DNA of 64,000 nt from Flaveria trinervia (GCA_025506515.1 CM046456.1:69743313-69807312), one strand, 5' to 3'. Positions 1-11,457 are shown, counted from the stretch's first letter. Translations and numbers: made by a program. Notes: generated from the letters alone by a model not told the origin.

Positions 1-925
1 TTCTTGGGTTAGATGTGAAGGAGCGAGTAAATAGCGGCGAGTGGGGAGGAAGCTTGGAGTGAGTAAACTGCAGCGAAGAAGGCAGATTGGGGAGCCTTGA
101 GAAAGATGAAGAAGATGAAGAAGATGAAGAAGACGAAGAAGACGAAGAAGATGAAGAAGAAAGGGTGACAATGACATGGTGGTATGCGGGGAGAGAAACG
201 GCCATCGAATAACAACAATACGATATCGAATGGATTAATGGAATGGAAGAGATTTTGTTTCTTGCTTGTCTTGTGGAAGACTCAAACTCAACCCTTGTGC
301 CTTCCGGAACATTTATCTATTTCTTTATTGCATCCGTCCCTATATTTCTTTTTTCTTCATTTTTTAGTTGAATATGCTTGAATGTTTACAAGCCCTAGAT
401 CTTTGGGACACACAGTGAATTTCATGAATCTGTACAACATGATCATGATTAAAGTGGTGATTGTAAAGATTATCCCGATCATTTACTATAAATGTAAAGT
501 TATGGCTTAGTTGTGCAAATATTATAAAGTTAAAGTATGTGTCACTTGTGCATTTGTTTATAGTAAAAAGGGTCAAATACAAAGTGTGCGTGTTTAATTA
601 GTATTAGCAGATGGTTGTAGTGTCAGGCGACTCATCAATTGGAACAAATTCATACATCAAAGGTTTGTAAACACACAGTGGTCTATCAACCCTAATCAAT
701 AGATTTGATTTTCTTCTTTTTATATTCTCCACTTCAATACTAGTTTTGCGCAACAATAATTTCTAATATTATTTTGTGAGCCAAATATTGATGAAGCAAA
801 ACTATATTTGATTTCCTATAGCATCTAGTACAAATTACAAATACAAAAGAGGAAAATCCAGACATTACCAAACAACTGAATTCAAAGTCTGTTGATAATT
901 TTCGTGGTATAAAGTCACACAATGA
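1..925. other. Intergenic region with GAA/GAT microsatellite
   Basis: No convincing gene is seen here. A purine-rich microsatellite of GAAGAT/GAAGAC units lies at about 101-163. On the minus strand it reads as a Phe/Ile/Val low-complexity peptide, which I treat as an artefact. The remainder is AT-rich. The right end abuts the stop codon of the PLM-like gene, so roughly 600-925 probably holds its 3' untranslated region and downstream sequence. Confidence 0.5.
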
Positions 926-3900
926 TTAGCCATCGCTCGTTAAAACAAATGCCAAAACGACGACAGTAAAGGCGAAAATGATGGTTCCACCAGCAAAAAA
1001 CTGCATACCCCTATCCTTCCCAACTCGATCCTTGGGGGTGGCGTCCACCTGTTGTAGGAGGTCTCTCACTTGTTCCAAGTCTGAATCTTTTGCAGCTTGG
1101 TAAAGCCTGCCCTCGATCTTCTCTAGCTTTTCCAGTCTGGTCTTTTTGCCGTTTAGTGGCCACAGAAACCCAGTCATCTTCCACAGCAGGAACCCAACAT
1201 ACATTGCTACAATGCAGTCTACTGTGTAGTGATGTCTTTCCCTTACTTCTCTCTGGGCACTATGGACAACAAGCATCCATATAAATACCGAGCTCAACCC
1301 TCCATACGCTTCCTACATTACATACAACCAACTCCATTAAGTATATATGCATGGCATCAACAAACAACACCCTAGGATTCATTCACGTACCGTCCAAGCC
1401 ATGGCTGTAAGGACTGCAACAAGCATGTGCCCACTGTATAGCAGATCATTGCACCCACCTCCAGCTTTCTTTAGCAAATTGATCCATGCAGATTCTCCCG
1501 AAGGTATGGGTCGCAGGAAATCAGCAAGGAAGCTCATCAACCCCCAATTTGGTCTATATTCATCATCTTGCACAACATTATGATCTGATACATATACATG
1601 AAGAGGTTTATATGTGCATAAATAGCAAGTTTTATTACACAACATAACAATAATGTTAAAAGTGTAAAGTACACTATGTAATAAAAAATAACACGATGAT
1701 GTCCGTGTTTTCAGAAAATTATATTCTCAACTAATATTTTATGATGTTGATGCTATTTATTGGTGGTAAATGTTACACATATAACTATCGGATACATTTA
1801 CTTTTTTAGTTAATGCCGAAAGAAAAGGATGTAAAAACATGACAAGAAAGAAGCTCCTTGAGGACATACCATAAACCATATCATAATGAATGACATTCTT
1901 TATAGCATACGAATCAGAAGCATATGGAAGATAAAATTTCTGCGCCCAACGATGTGGATGTTGAGGGACATCAAACCGACTTGCAGCACACCAAGGTCGA
2001 GGTGATGGCAGAATTGTAGATGCAAAACTTATGGCTCGCAAAAGCCGTCCTATTGCCATAGTGAACATGTAACGCGCACCAATCCCAAGACCAGGAGCTT
2101 CTATGGAGTCAAATAGCACAGAGAAAGCAAGCATTACAAATAGCATCAGGTAATGATGCAATCCAACAATACGAGCCTCAATATATTTACAATCACTTGT
2201 GGAAGTTTCTCGTTCAGTCCCAACAGGATCCACTGTCCAGTGTCGGGAAGAGGAGGAGTATTCCTGATAAAGATTGCAAAGCCAATCAGAGCTATATATT
2301 TATTTGTTTGTTATTAGTAAGAAATGCAATAATCACAGATTGTTTCATTCACACCTTTAATTTCCAATCATCGGTCAAGAGCCAGCGTTTTATTATATAA
2401 TTATGATTAATGTTCTCATAATATGCAGCTCTTCTTCTAGTATTAGTTCATCCTTGTCAAATATTTCAAGCAGTGAATCAAATAACTACAACCAGATATG
2501 TGCTTTGAAGAGCCAAATGATGGCCCAGGTCGGATTATTAAGCACATGGTAATAAATATCAATCTGACTTGGGCCATAAAATTGGTATCAAAGCCCATGG
2601 TTCATGAAATAATAGCCCTGTTGGCCCCTTAGGATCAAATTGGTTCTTGATTGATATGTGAATATGAACAATAGTATGTGAAGTTTGAGGCGAACGATGA
2701 ACAAATACGTATGGTTATGATTGTGATTGTGATTGTGTTTACAGACTCTTGACCACATATATATACCCTATGGTGGCTATCAAGTTTAGTTATTGGCATA
2801 CTAAATCCTTATACATACATAACCTTACAGTTTAGACTCTAAGTTTGACTTTTGACTTATTACATAAATGACCTGGTAGTTTAAGTATAGTTAGATGCTC
2901 CAGGTCGGAATGATTAAGTACATGATAATGAAAATCAATCTGAACTAGGGCATCAACTTGGGATTATAGACCAACGTTCACGCCGTTATTTTAAAGAAGC
3001 AATAGTGACGAAATTCATTATGGCAGTGCTAATCCCATTTCGAGTTCGGTTCAACTGGAATCAAAGAGCCACTATGAATTTTTGAAGAATGAAATTGATA
3101 GCGCTCACCCCACATCAATTGGAGTTGAACATAATCAAGTAACCAGAAAGCAGTGTTTAATCCCGAATCAAGTGAAATTTTGAAAGACTGGAAAGTATGA
3201 AGTCCCTTTTAGGAGCCACGGAGAAGACCAGAAGCATGAATGTGTTTCACAGTTTGATCAGAATGGAACTATGTGTGGCAGCGTTAACCCTGCTACAAAA
3301 CTAGTTGAAACAGAAGCGAGTAGCTAGAGAGAGAAATCAAAAAGGAATTTCCCAGGCATAAAGATCGGAGATGACAGACTACTAAAAAACGACCGCAGAA
3401 GATTTACGAACAGCATGCAAAGAAATTTAGAAGATGATTAAGGGCAATGACTGCACAAAAACAAGAAGCACAGAGTAAATTTTTTTGCGGTCACGGCACA
3501 ATACCAGGAACTCGGTGACAGAACGCAGACCCAAAAGTAGAAGAAAACACAGCAGGCCCTTGAAATAAGTCACATATAATCTGTTATAGATATGGACCGT
3601 TTTGCTAATGGATGTCCTACCAAACAGTCCTAAAACCAGTCCTGAACTAAGATTACTTTCAAGTTAGATGAAAACAACAATTCCGTTGTTTTTGGGACTG
3701 AATCGGGTACTCAAATTAACATATGGAGCGTGAATACCTATTTGAATAACCATATGACCAGAAATAGGGCTTGCTTTATGCCATTTAACCAGGCGTATTC
3801 TATGTCTGGAGTTTAGAAAGCAATATTCTGTCATTGAACCAAATAACCAAGCAGGGGTATGATGAGTCTTTTGAGGGTGGAAAAATGCATTATGAAAAGG

Positions 3901-4572
3901 AAATTTGATGAGGAAGAAGTTGGTTCATCTGAAATGGGTTATGCACAATTTGATAATTAAGTGGAAAGTGAGTATTTAGAGAGGTGCTTAGAGGCCCATG
4001 ATCTTAAAGCAAGTCAAGATAGAAGAAGGGGGATAGTCTACAACCAACCGCAGGTTGCATCATCCCTAGGAGAATGTGTGAAACTAGTAGATGTGCTCCA
4101 AACATACACATTGATAGAAATTGGAATTTCAGGGGATGAATTGTATGCCTTAGGCAAGTGGGTTTCACAATGAGAAATTGGAATCATGTATTGATAGTCC
4201 TAAAATAATACTTTTCCATTTTGGGGATGTTAAAAGACAGAGATCTAAAAGGAAACAAGGATGTATGTGTGTGTGTGTGTGTGTGTACCTACCGTGCCAG
4301 TTGAGGCCGAGGACGGCGGTAACGGAACGAACGGATATCATCTCATAGAGCAAGGCGGAGAGCATGAAAAGCAGGGCGGCCACGAAGAGCAGAGAGGAAC
4401 GGAGCTCCTTTGACCAGTGCTTGTACAAAGGAACGCGTGCAATCGCCATCACTGCCAGTGCGATCCACAGCAACGGCTGTACCACCGAGTGCCATGACGG
4501 TGACACGTGCCGGAGATAGTCAACGCCGATGTACGCCACCGCCGCCGCCCCCAAACCGCCTGCTCCACCCAT
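926..4572 (-). CDS. PLM: PLM-like sphingomyelin synthase family membrane protein, four exons, frameshift in exon 2
   Basis: Exons on the minus strand are 4289-4572, 1870-2263, 1391-1584 and 926-1312, all with GT/AG borders. Exon 1 starts at the ATG at 4572 and encodes two or three hydrophobic segments. Exon 2 encodes more membrane segments (VMLAFSVLFDS). Exon 3 carries LLYSGHMLVAVL and exon 4 carries RHHYTVDCIVAMYVG. The His of SGH and the His and Asp of HHYTVD fit the HHD catalytic triad of sphingomyelin/ceramide phosphotransferases. The C-terminus has a Lys/Glu-rich helix and a final membrane segment. In Arabidopsis the PLM family is linked to sphingolipid composition and phloem unloading; the exact reaction here is inferred. 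The exons sum to 1,259 nt. One extra base near 2176 would give 1,260 nt (419 aa), so a one-base deletion, or an assembly error, breaks the frame in exon 2. If the deletion is real the allele is null beyond exon 2. Confidence 0.8.
2518..2594 (+). repeat. LTR-end-like inverted repeat plus initiator-Met tRNA PBS-like site (copy 1)
   Basis: ATGGCCCAGGTCGGATT at the left is an imperfect inverted repeat of AATCTGACTTGGGCCAT at the right. It is followed directly by TGGTATCAAAGC at 2583-2594, which resembles the primer-binding site of copia elements. A diverged second copy lies about 375 bp downstream. It may be a remnant of a small non-autonomous LTR element (TRIM/SMART type), but full termini are not resolved. 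Confidence 0.4.
2892..2980 (+). repeat. Diverged second copy of the LTR-end/PBS-like module
   Basis: GATGCTCCAGGTCGGAATGA opens this copy, and AATCAATCTGAACTAGGGCATC lies at the other end as an imperfect inverted partner. The sequence after it (TTGGGATTATAGACC) aligns with the PBS-like stretch of copy 1. The two modules are therefore related beyond the inverted repeat. Confidence 0.35.
4267..4286. repeat. TG dinucleotide microsatellite
   Basis: An uninterrupted TG run lies just inside the intron 1 donor of the PLM-like gene. On the sense (minus) strand it reads as CA repeats starting three bases after the donor GT. Confidence 0.85.
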
Positions 4573-4625
4573 CTCTTACGCTTACGCTTACTCCTACTCT
4601 TACTCTTACTCTACCGACATTTTCT
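4573..4625 (-). promoter_or_regulatory. 5' leader of the PLM-like gene with a short tandem repeat
   Basis: Immediately upstream of the ATG, the minus strand has tandem GTAAGA/GTAAGC-type units at about 4574-4611. No clear TATA box could be assigned, so the leader length is unknown. Confidence 0.4.
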
Positions 4626-4829
4626 TTTACAACCTTGATCCGCCTTATTTAATTCCTTGCCTTCTGCTAACAACAAACAAACTTCGTCATCTCAATTTAA
4701 TGCGGACAATCCACTCAATTTTAGCTCACATTCAACTCACCTCATCACTTAATGTGTTTTAAATGCCATATACATTGTATATAACATGGCTTTCACTTGT
4801 GTTATAACTTAAGACACTCCTTTCAGTTA

Positions 4830-5000
4830 AACCGTAACCGAGCCGAGCCAACTCAAAAGGGGTTCGAGCTCAAGCTCGAAACTTATTGAGCTGAGCTAAG
4901 TCGGTTCGAAAATTTTAACGAATCCAAAACATCGGCTCGAGTTCGGCTAATGAAAAGCTCGAGTCAGCTCATGGCTCATTCGAGCCAGCTCGATTTAAAA
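4830..5000. repeat. GAGC/CTCGA-rich repeat, left half
   Basis: A dense set of GAGCTCGA, GGCTCGAG and GAGCCAGCTCG motifs gives this stretch strong local self-complementarity. A matching stretch lies at 6450-6635. The two appear to be halves of one dispersed repeat, separated by the TIR element at 5195-6304 and AT-rich sequence. The transposon class is not recognisable from the ends. Confidence 0.5.
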
Positions 5001-5194
5001 CTTTTATTTTTCTTTTTTCACATTAATTTATATGAAAACACAAAAAAATATATATTAGTGTCTTTATCTTTTGTTAGGTACTTCGTACTTAATCGAACAA
5101 AGATCATTATTTTAAATATCAACAATTTACTATCAAGTAATATATTTTTAAACAAAATAGTTAATGTTTCTAAAAAGAATCCATTTTTATTTTA

Positions 5195-6304
5195 GAGTAA
5201 ATTACGCTTTTAGTCCCTGGGGTTTGACAAAAATCACGGTTTCAATCAAATACTTTATTTATTACGCTGACAGTCCAATAGTTTTAAGGTTTGTTTCAAT
5301 CTCAGTCCATATGACTAACACCGTCAAAATTTTCTGTTAAGTTAATAGAAAATGACGATTTTACCCTTATAATTAAAAATTCAAAAAATAAATAAATAAA
5401 CCTCACCCACCATACCCTACATCACTCCAATCTCCATCTCTCTCCTCTCTCTATTCTCTCTCAATAACAGCAACCCCAATCGGACACTACCTTCACCGCC
5501 TTCTCCGGCAGCCCCTCAACCACGCTCGCTGGTCACCACCTCCACTGCCATCCCCGACTTCCACTGTCAAAGTACAACCTCCCTCCCCCACCCCACTCCA
5601 CCACAACCTAATTTACTCTCTCTCTTTCTCTCCTTAAACCCCACTGTTGCACATCGTTGGCAGAAAACTAGCGCCTCCGGCACCCACAACCACATCACCG
5701 TATGTTGTCTTTGGTGGTCGAACCCCATTACCGGATGCCGCTTCCGATGGCCTACTGCACCCCACTCCACCATACCGAAATCTGCTTTCTCTTTCTCTTC
5801 TCTCTCTCTTTACCATCGCCTTCTACCACTAAAATGTCATCTCAAGAGCAGCTTTGTATTCGATTAGGTTTGGGGTTTTTCAAGGGGTTCTTTGATTAGG
5901 TTTCTAGGTTTGGTGTTCTTGGATTAGGTAAAATCAGTAGGGATTCTGATTTGTGTTAGATGATGATGGTAAGACGCGAGTGGTTGTGGTTCAAGGGGTG
6001 GTTTATAGGTGGTGACGGTGCGTGATGGTGGTGATGTGGTCATTGGAGGTGACGGTGACAGGGGGTGCACATGAATTCTTTGTGTGAGAGAGAGAGAAGA
6101 GAAGAGAAAAGAGAGAGAAGGGGGATATGGGTTGGTGGGGATGGGTTTTTATTAAAACTAAGGGCAAAAATGTCTTTTTATATCGTTTAACAGAACAAAC
6201 ACTAACGGTGTTAATGATGCGGATTACATTGAAACAAACCCTAAAACTATTGGATGAAACCGTGATTTTCGTCAAACCCCAAGGACTAAAAGCGTAATTT
6301 ACTC
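5195..6304. mobile_element. Non-autonomous Mutator-like TIR element (MULE/MITE) with 9-bp TSD
   Basis: The left end (GAGTAAATTACGCTTTTAGT) and the right end are inverted copies; similarity extends about 140 bp inward with mismatches and small gaps. The flanks carry an identical 9-bp direct repeat TTTATTTTA at 5186-5194 and 6305-6313. A 9-bp duplication with long TIRs is typical of Mutator-like elements. The interior (CT-rich then GA-rich) has no supported ORF or transposase, so the element is non-autonomous. Confidence 0.8.
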
Positions 6305-6388
6305 TTTATTTTAAGAACCTTTTTAAAATCCTAATATAAAAATAATAATCATAATAATAGTAGTAGTAGTAATAATAATTACTATTAT

Positions 6389-6390
<2 letters not shown>

Positions 6391-6440
<50 letters not shown>
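6391..6440. repeat. TA dinucleotide microsatellite
   Basis: A long uninterrupted AT/TA run follows TAG/TAA trinucleotide-rich sequence and precedes the right half of the GAGC-rich repeat. Such runs are length-unstable, and this one may be a slippage site. Confidence 0.85.
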
Positions 6441-6444
<4 letters not shown>

Positions 6445-6449
6445 GCACC

Positions 6450-6635
6450 GACTCACGAGCCGAGCCAACGAACCGAGCTCGAACCGAGCTAATCCTGTCT
6501 CGAGTTCGGCTCGTTTAGAATTCTAGTCGAGTCGGGTCGGCTGGTTTAGATATGAGCTTTTTTCGAGCCGAGCTTTTTTTGAGCTTTTCTCAAGTGAACT
6601 TCGAGCCACGAACTTTTTATACAGCCCTACGTTGA
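6450..6635. repeat. GAGC/CTCGA-rich repeat, right half
   Basis: It carries the same motif family as 4830-5000 (CGAGCCGAGC, CGAGTTCGGCTCG). The right edge is near ATACAGCCCTACG. I infer it is the other half of the repeat interrupted by the MULE-like element. Confidence 0.5.
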
Positions 6636-6639
6636 GTAT

Positions 6640-8764
6640 TAAAATTGACATGATTTTAGTCTCGTTTAATCGAGGAGTAGGTAGAAGCAGTAAAAGTGGT
6701 AACTCTTTGCCTTAGCTTATGCCTTAAGTGAGGAGGAATCTATCAATCAAAACCCAAGGGAACATGTTAAAGTCCCAAATGGTATGTAGGTTAGATAATA
6801 CGGGTGAGGCATCTACAAGATATGGGTGAGTCCTTGGAGGATAAGAGCTAGTCACCAATAATCAATGGGTTAAGTATCTAGAGGTTGTATAGGGTGGAAA
6901 TCGTTGGAGGATGGACCTAAGTCTAAGGTTCATCTCTGATTAGTACCTAACTAATACATGAACTTATATTCTTATAGAATACATGATCTTAAACGAAATC
7001 AAAGAGGACGGTTTTACATGTGTATTATTCGGCTTTATCGAATGGGATTGGCTTAAGTCATTTACCTTTGCCAATTACACAGCCGTTTAGGTTCATCTGG
7101 ATTGAGGCCGGATGTTCATTGTCTTCGTAAGTGTTGTTAAGGTTTATTTGACAATGAACACTAGAAGAAGATTAACTATATGGTGTTTTGCATGTTTATT
7201 TGATGAGGATGATTCTAACACTAAGGAGATGGGAGGTAACAGTTTGTGGTTTTGTGTTATGCCTTATAGGGTTCCACGCACCAAAATGACCAAATATCAT
7301 GATGTATGGGTTTTGTATTTTGATATACTTGTGATTATACATGTAAATATATCTTTTTATTACATTTTAGATGAATTTTGTAGGCACTTTGAGGAATTTT
7401 GGTACTTAATTGAATAACTATCAACCTCGTAGGAAATAACTAAAAAACAAAGGATTAAGAAAAGAAAAACATTGAAGAAATGGAAAGTATTGGATTAGCA
7501 CGTAAAACGAGATAGAGTTGCTGAGTTTTGAAGGACATGGCAGACCGCCAAGCCTAACAATAGCAGTCTACGATGAAAAGGATACTCGAAAACCCTAATT
7601 GATCTCATAGCAAACCATTAAATACCTCATAATGTTCTGCCACCGACCCAGTCAATAATATTATAATGGATAACGATTACACGTCAGAACATGCTTAGCG
7701 GACTACCAACCTCTTCCTTAGTGGTCCACGATGGATCCATCAAAACAAATTTCTATCAACTTTCGATTTTGACGACTTTAAATAGAGATTTGCTTTTTCA
7801 TTCGATATACCATCTTCTGGAACGACTCAAGGAAGTATCAAGTGCATTGGAAGGCTAGATTCAAGTGTTTGAAGCTTTGGAGTTGAAGAACGAAGTGCAC
7901 AAGCTATTAGTTTGACTTTGTTTACGTTCTCTGGCTTTGTTTTGTTGTTTTTGAGACTGGTGTTCATAATGTTTGCTACTAGAATTCTATTTTGTTGTTT
8001 TTAATCATCACGAGTAGCTAACTTTTTTTAAACTACTTAGATAGGTTTGAATATTGTTGGTTTAACTATTTTTTTGATGTATTAACTCAATTGTTATATG
8101 TTATTGAAAGATTTAGCTTGTGCATAATCTTAGCATTGTTTGATATTGATTTATGTTAAAATTTAATGCTTGATCCTCATTCTTGGTTAGTAAATGGATT
8201 TTGTATGAATTAAAATGTTAGCATGTTATAATTGTTTACTTTGTATTTGTGATTATTATATGACTAAGTTAGGAATAATTAGTCATGAGATTTGGGTTAT
8301 AACTTTAATCAAAATCAATGTTTTAACAAACTTTGAGATCAGGAGGTGAAAAGGTGTCAACTTTACAAGGTTTTCTTGTTTAATTGGTTTCAAAATTAAA
8401 CGAGAGTGAATTTTGTCTAATCAATTTTACTTTCGATGATTTTGTGTCTTTGATTATGCCATTATGAATCATCCACATCTTTGAATTCATTAATGGGTTT
8501 TTGGTGTTGTGTTATTGAGTCTGGGAGATAAAATAACTTTTCAATACATTAACATATTAAAATTAATGAGGCCGGAAGGTGAACTAGTTTAATTAGAACC
8601 AACGAGCTTCATTTGAATATTAGGAATTTACTAATTGGGTTAGTGAGTGAGAAAGGAAGCCTAACATGTTTATTTTATTCTAAAATAGTTTATATTTATA
8701 TTTAGTTACCATTGAGTCATTTAGTTTTGATTATAGTTAAAAAACAATAAGAGTTTCTAACGTA
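6640..8764. other. Intergenic, AT-rich, no gene recognised
   Basis: Only short open frames occur, and none has a recognisable domain, a splice-consistent extension or repeat similarity. The sequence just left of 8765 is the breakpoint where the Tat-type element is truncated. Confidence 0.45.
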
Positions 8765-10435
8765 TGTAGTTTTCTTTCCATCATTAACAGCTTCTTGACT
8801 TCTTCAACCACAACTTGACTTCGCTCTGGCCCATATGTCGACGCTTCTGGGCAACTGTCTCTTTTGATGATCGTGTGTTCAGTTTATGCTCTGTCGTGTT
8901 ATGAGAAACACCCTCCATGTCAGTGGGTTGCCATACGAAAACATCCAAGTTGTGTTGCAGCAGATGACGAAGTTGTTCTTTAGTGGCATCTCCCAATTGC
9001 CCCCCGATGGTGATTTTCTGTTCTGGGAAAAGAAGGTTAATTACCCACTTTTCCAATGTTGGACATATTGGCTCGTCTTCTCCAACTGTTGTTCTTGGGT
9101 AAATGCCTTTACATCCTTGCGCTATTTGCTAGAATACACAGTGACAACCCCCGTCGAGGTGGGGAATTTAATTGCGGCATGGAGTGTGGATATGACCGCT
9201 CCAAGCATGCACAATCCCGGCCTTCCAAGTAGGACATTGCGAGATGACTCCGATCTAGCGCCCAAAAAAGTCATGGTGACCTCACGCCATCCTACGTTGT
9301 TACCTATCACAACAAGCAGTTGTATCTGGCCTAGGTTCTACACCACCTCTCCTGCGAAACTGGTAAGTTGGTGTGCCCTTGTGTCTAGATTTCTTTTGAT
9401 TTCCTCATCGAGCTGCAATAAATAGGGTTCGTACATAATTTCTGAACTACTCCTGCTATCTACATATATTCGGTGTACCTGATATCCTGCGATGATGGCT
9501 GAAATATTTGTAAGAGGTCCGTTGGCAAAGCTCCCGCCATGTATAGGAGGGAATGAAATTTCTTGTGCCATCCAAGGTTCCATGTGGTTCGAATGACGCT
9601 TGACACTGCACTCTGCGACCCTCATCATAAATATATCATTCCTTTTGTCTCCAGTTTAAGGTGTTTTCTTTAGCTCTCTTAGTAGGTGTGCAAGCTTTCC
9701 GGTTTTTATACGCCAGCTCGATTTGTCATTTCAACGAGAAAGAGTCATCAATCGCATGCCCGTTTTCTTTGTGGAACTCACACTACTTGCTTGTGTCTCT
9801 TTCACTCTTGGCTTCAGTGGTGTAGGCTTAGTGAAGTTGATGTTTTCTGCAGCTAGGATTTCGCTAGGGGTTTTAATCAAAGGTGGGAGGGTCACATGGG
9901 ACTTGTAGGTTCCGGATTGGGGATGTGAAACGAGGTTGAAAAGATGGGCTTAGTTGGGGGTATTGCAGCTGGAAGTGTGGTTTCTCCCAAGACCTCGAAC
10001 CTCTCGGTCTCTTCTATGGATCCCACACAGGGGACACAAGGCGTCTTATCTTTCAACTGCTCACACACCTTCTTTCCCATGACTAATGCATTGGCCCTCT
10101 CCAACATCTCGTCCACTGTCTTTGGAAGGTGCTTGTAGAATCTTTCTACTAACTGGTCATTTTTTACTTTGTGGATGAAGGCCGAGATTCGAATCATTTC
10201 CCCGACTCCTCAGACCTGCATGCTTTCTTTTGAATATCTTGTGATAAAGTTTTCAATGGACTCACCATCACCTCTCTTGATGTTATGCAACTCAGTTGGT
10301 TCCTTGGCGGACAACCTTTGTTAACTGAAATTCCTGAGGAAATCCTCCTCCAACTCCTCAAAGCTACCGATCTCTCCAACTAGAAGGCTGTCAAACCATA
10401 ACCAAGCTGCACCAGTCAGGGTCTGAGCAAACATG
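8765..10435 (-). mobile_element. Tat-type Ty3/gypsy retrotransposon, 3' part of gag to start of RT (degenerate, truncated)
   Basis: Read on the minus strand from 10379 to 8765. The gag segment (about 9892-10379) contains KNDQLVERFYKHLPKTVDEM. A degenerate zinc-knuckle-like stretch near 9725-9785 (CEFHKENGHAIDDSF) has Ser where the last Cys is expected. A protease region (9338-9628) has ISFPPIHGG and VDSRSSSEIMY, with Arg replacing the Gly of the usual D-S/T-G. A pre-RT segment (9122-9310) has VLLGRPGLCMLGAVIS. The conserved stretch before RT (8784-9056) has HNLDVFVWQPTDMEGV. Frameshifts and stops are frequent. The element is cut off at about 8765 before the RT catalytic core. The rest of gag and the 5' LTR lie at 17719-19228, displaced by the chromovirus insertion. 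Confidence 0.75.
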
Positions 10436-11457
10436 TTGTAACACCCGGATATTTTAAAGCCGATGAAAGAAGAAAAAGAAATAAATTCCAAAGTCGAGGG
10501 ACCAAACTCGTCAAGGAGAGAAATTTGGGTGAGTGGGGGTATTTAAAGGGAGAGGGCAGCCCTTACCCTCTCCCCATACCCACAAAATCAGCCAAAAGAG
10601 AGAAAAGAAGAGAGAAAAAGGAGAAAAGAAGAGAAAAGTTTGGTTCGAGTGAATTCAAGCGTGCAAAATCATCGTGTAGCGGGTCTAATCGAAGATCTAC
10701 TTCTTGGTGTTGTTTGTGTGAGTTCTAGGACCCATTTTTTTTACCCGTTTTCAACTGATTTGGGGCTGGAACACATAGTGAAAACCCGTTTTGAAAAGTG
10801 TATGTTTGACCCGTGTGTATGTGTTTGTGTGTGATGCATGTGGTGTTTGTTTCCGGGCTTGTGCGTGCTTGAATGGTGTTGTGGTATGCATTCCTAAGGT
10901 TTAGGATGGTTGATTAGGGCTTAGAATGGGTTTGAATGAGCTTGGAGGTTGAAAATGGCAGATTAGGTTCGGGGGTGAGCTGTATTCTGCACAGTTAGGG
11001 CTATGCTTGAATGGTGTTGTGGTATGCATTCCTAATGATGAATGAACAAATGATGAATATATTAATGATATTATCTATTTGTACGTATGATGTATAATCG
11101 CATGAAAGTAAAGAACGGTTTTAACGAAAGAAAAGTATGTTTTATTATAAAACTAGAACTCGCTCAGCAACGCTGACTTTTATGTGTTTCTAGTTGGCAG
11201 GTAATGGTTGCTGAGGATGGCACAGGGCGGCTACTCAGCTCTTTTGGATGACATCCATTTATATAATGCTTTTGTGATGTAATGCAACATGTATTTTGTA
11301 ACATGTTAGCGATGTATTATTTTGCAAAAGCCTTTATAATGAAATGAAATGTCATTTATAAATGTTTCTGCTACGATATTTATTTAAGACAAATGTAATA
11401 TATGTTTTATGTGCGATGATTAACCAGCTGTAAGCGTCCCGGGAACGGGGCCTTACA
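10436..11457 (+). mobile_element. Tekay-type chromovirus LTR 1, solo-LTR configuration with internal deletion
   Basis: It begins TGTAACACCCGGATATTTTA and ends CGGGGCCTTACA. CATGT lies directly before (10431-10435) and directly after (11458-11462), which is the footprint of a complete 5-bp target duplication around a solo LTR. Against the 1,986-bp LTR at 15733-17718 it lacks about 1 kb between 11004 and 11036. At that breakpoint sits a 31-bp copy of its own sequence from 10867-10897. The 3' part includes the shared block ending GCGTCCCGGGAACGGGG. Confidence 0.8.
10867..10897 (+). repeat. Donor of 31-bp templated filler
   Basis: The stretch beginning GCTTGAATGGTGTTGTGG and ending ATTCCTAA recurs exactly at 11005-11035, at the point where LTR 1 is missing its middle. 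The equivalent stretch in the full LTR (about 16131-16161) occurs once. Confidence 0.75.

Larger units (their letters stand above)
2264..4288 (-). other. Intron 1 of the PLM-like gene, enlarged by repeat-derived sequence
   Basis: This 2-kb intron is long compared with the other two (285 and 78 bp). It holds two diverged LTR-end/PBS-like modules (2518-2600 and 2892-2980) and AT-rich non-coding sequence. A TG dinucleotide run (4267-4286) sits immediately inside the donor site at 4288. No coding region is supported inside it; the open frame near 3961-4173 shows no recognisable domain. Confidence 0.6.

Noticed and set aside
9..218. Open frame on the minus strand encoding a Phe/Ile-rich peptide
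   Set aside because: It is the complement of the GAA/GAT microsatellite. Composition alone explains the open frame, with no domain or splice support.
2197..2400. Plus-strand open frame over PLM exon 2
   Set aside because: It is antisense to exon 2 and intron 1 of the minus-strand gene and has no domain of its own.
7112..7417. 101-codon open frame on the plus strand
   Set aside because: AT-rich, no recognisable domain, no homologous segment elsewhere in the window, and no plausible splice partners.
8886..9425. 179-codon open frame on the plus strand
   Set aside because: It is antisense to the Tat-type protease/pre-RT region, whose minus-strand frames carry clear retroelement motifs.
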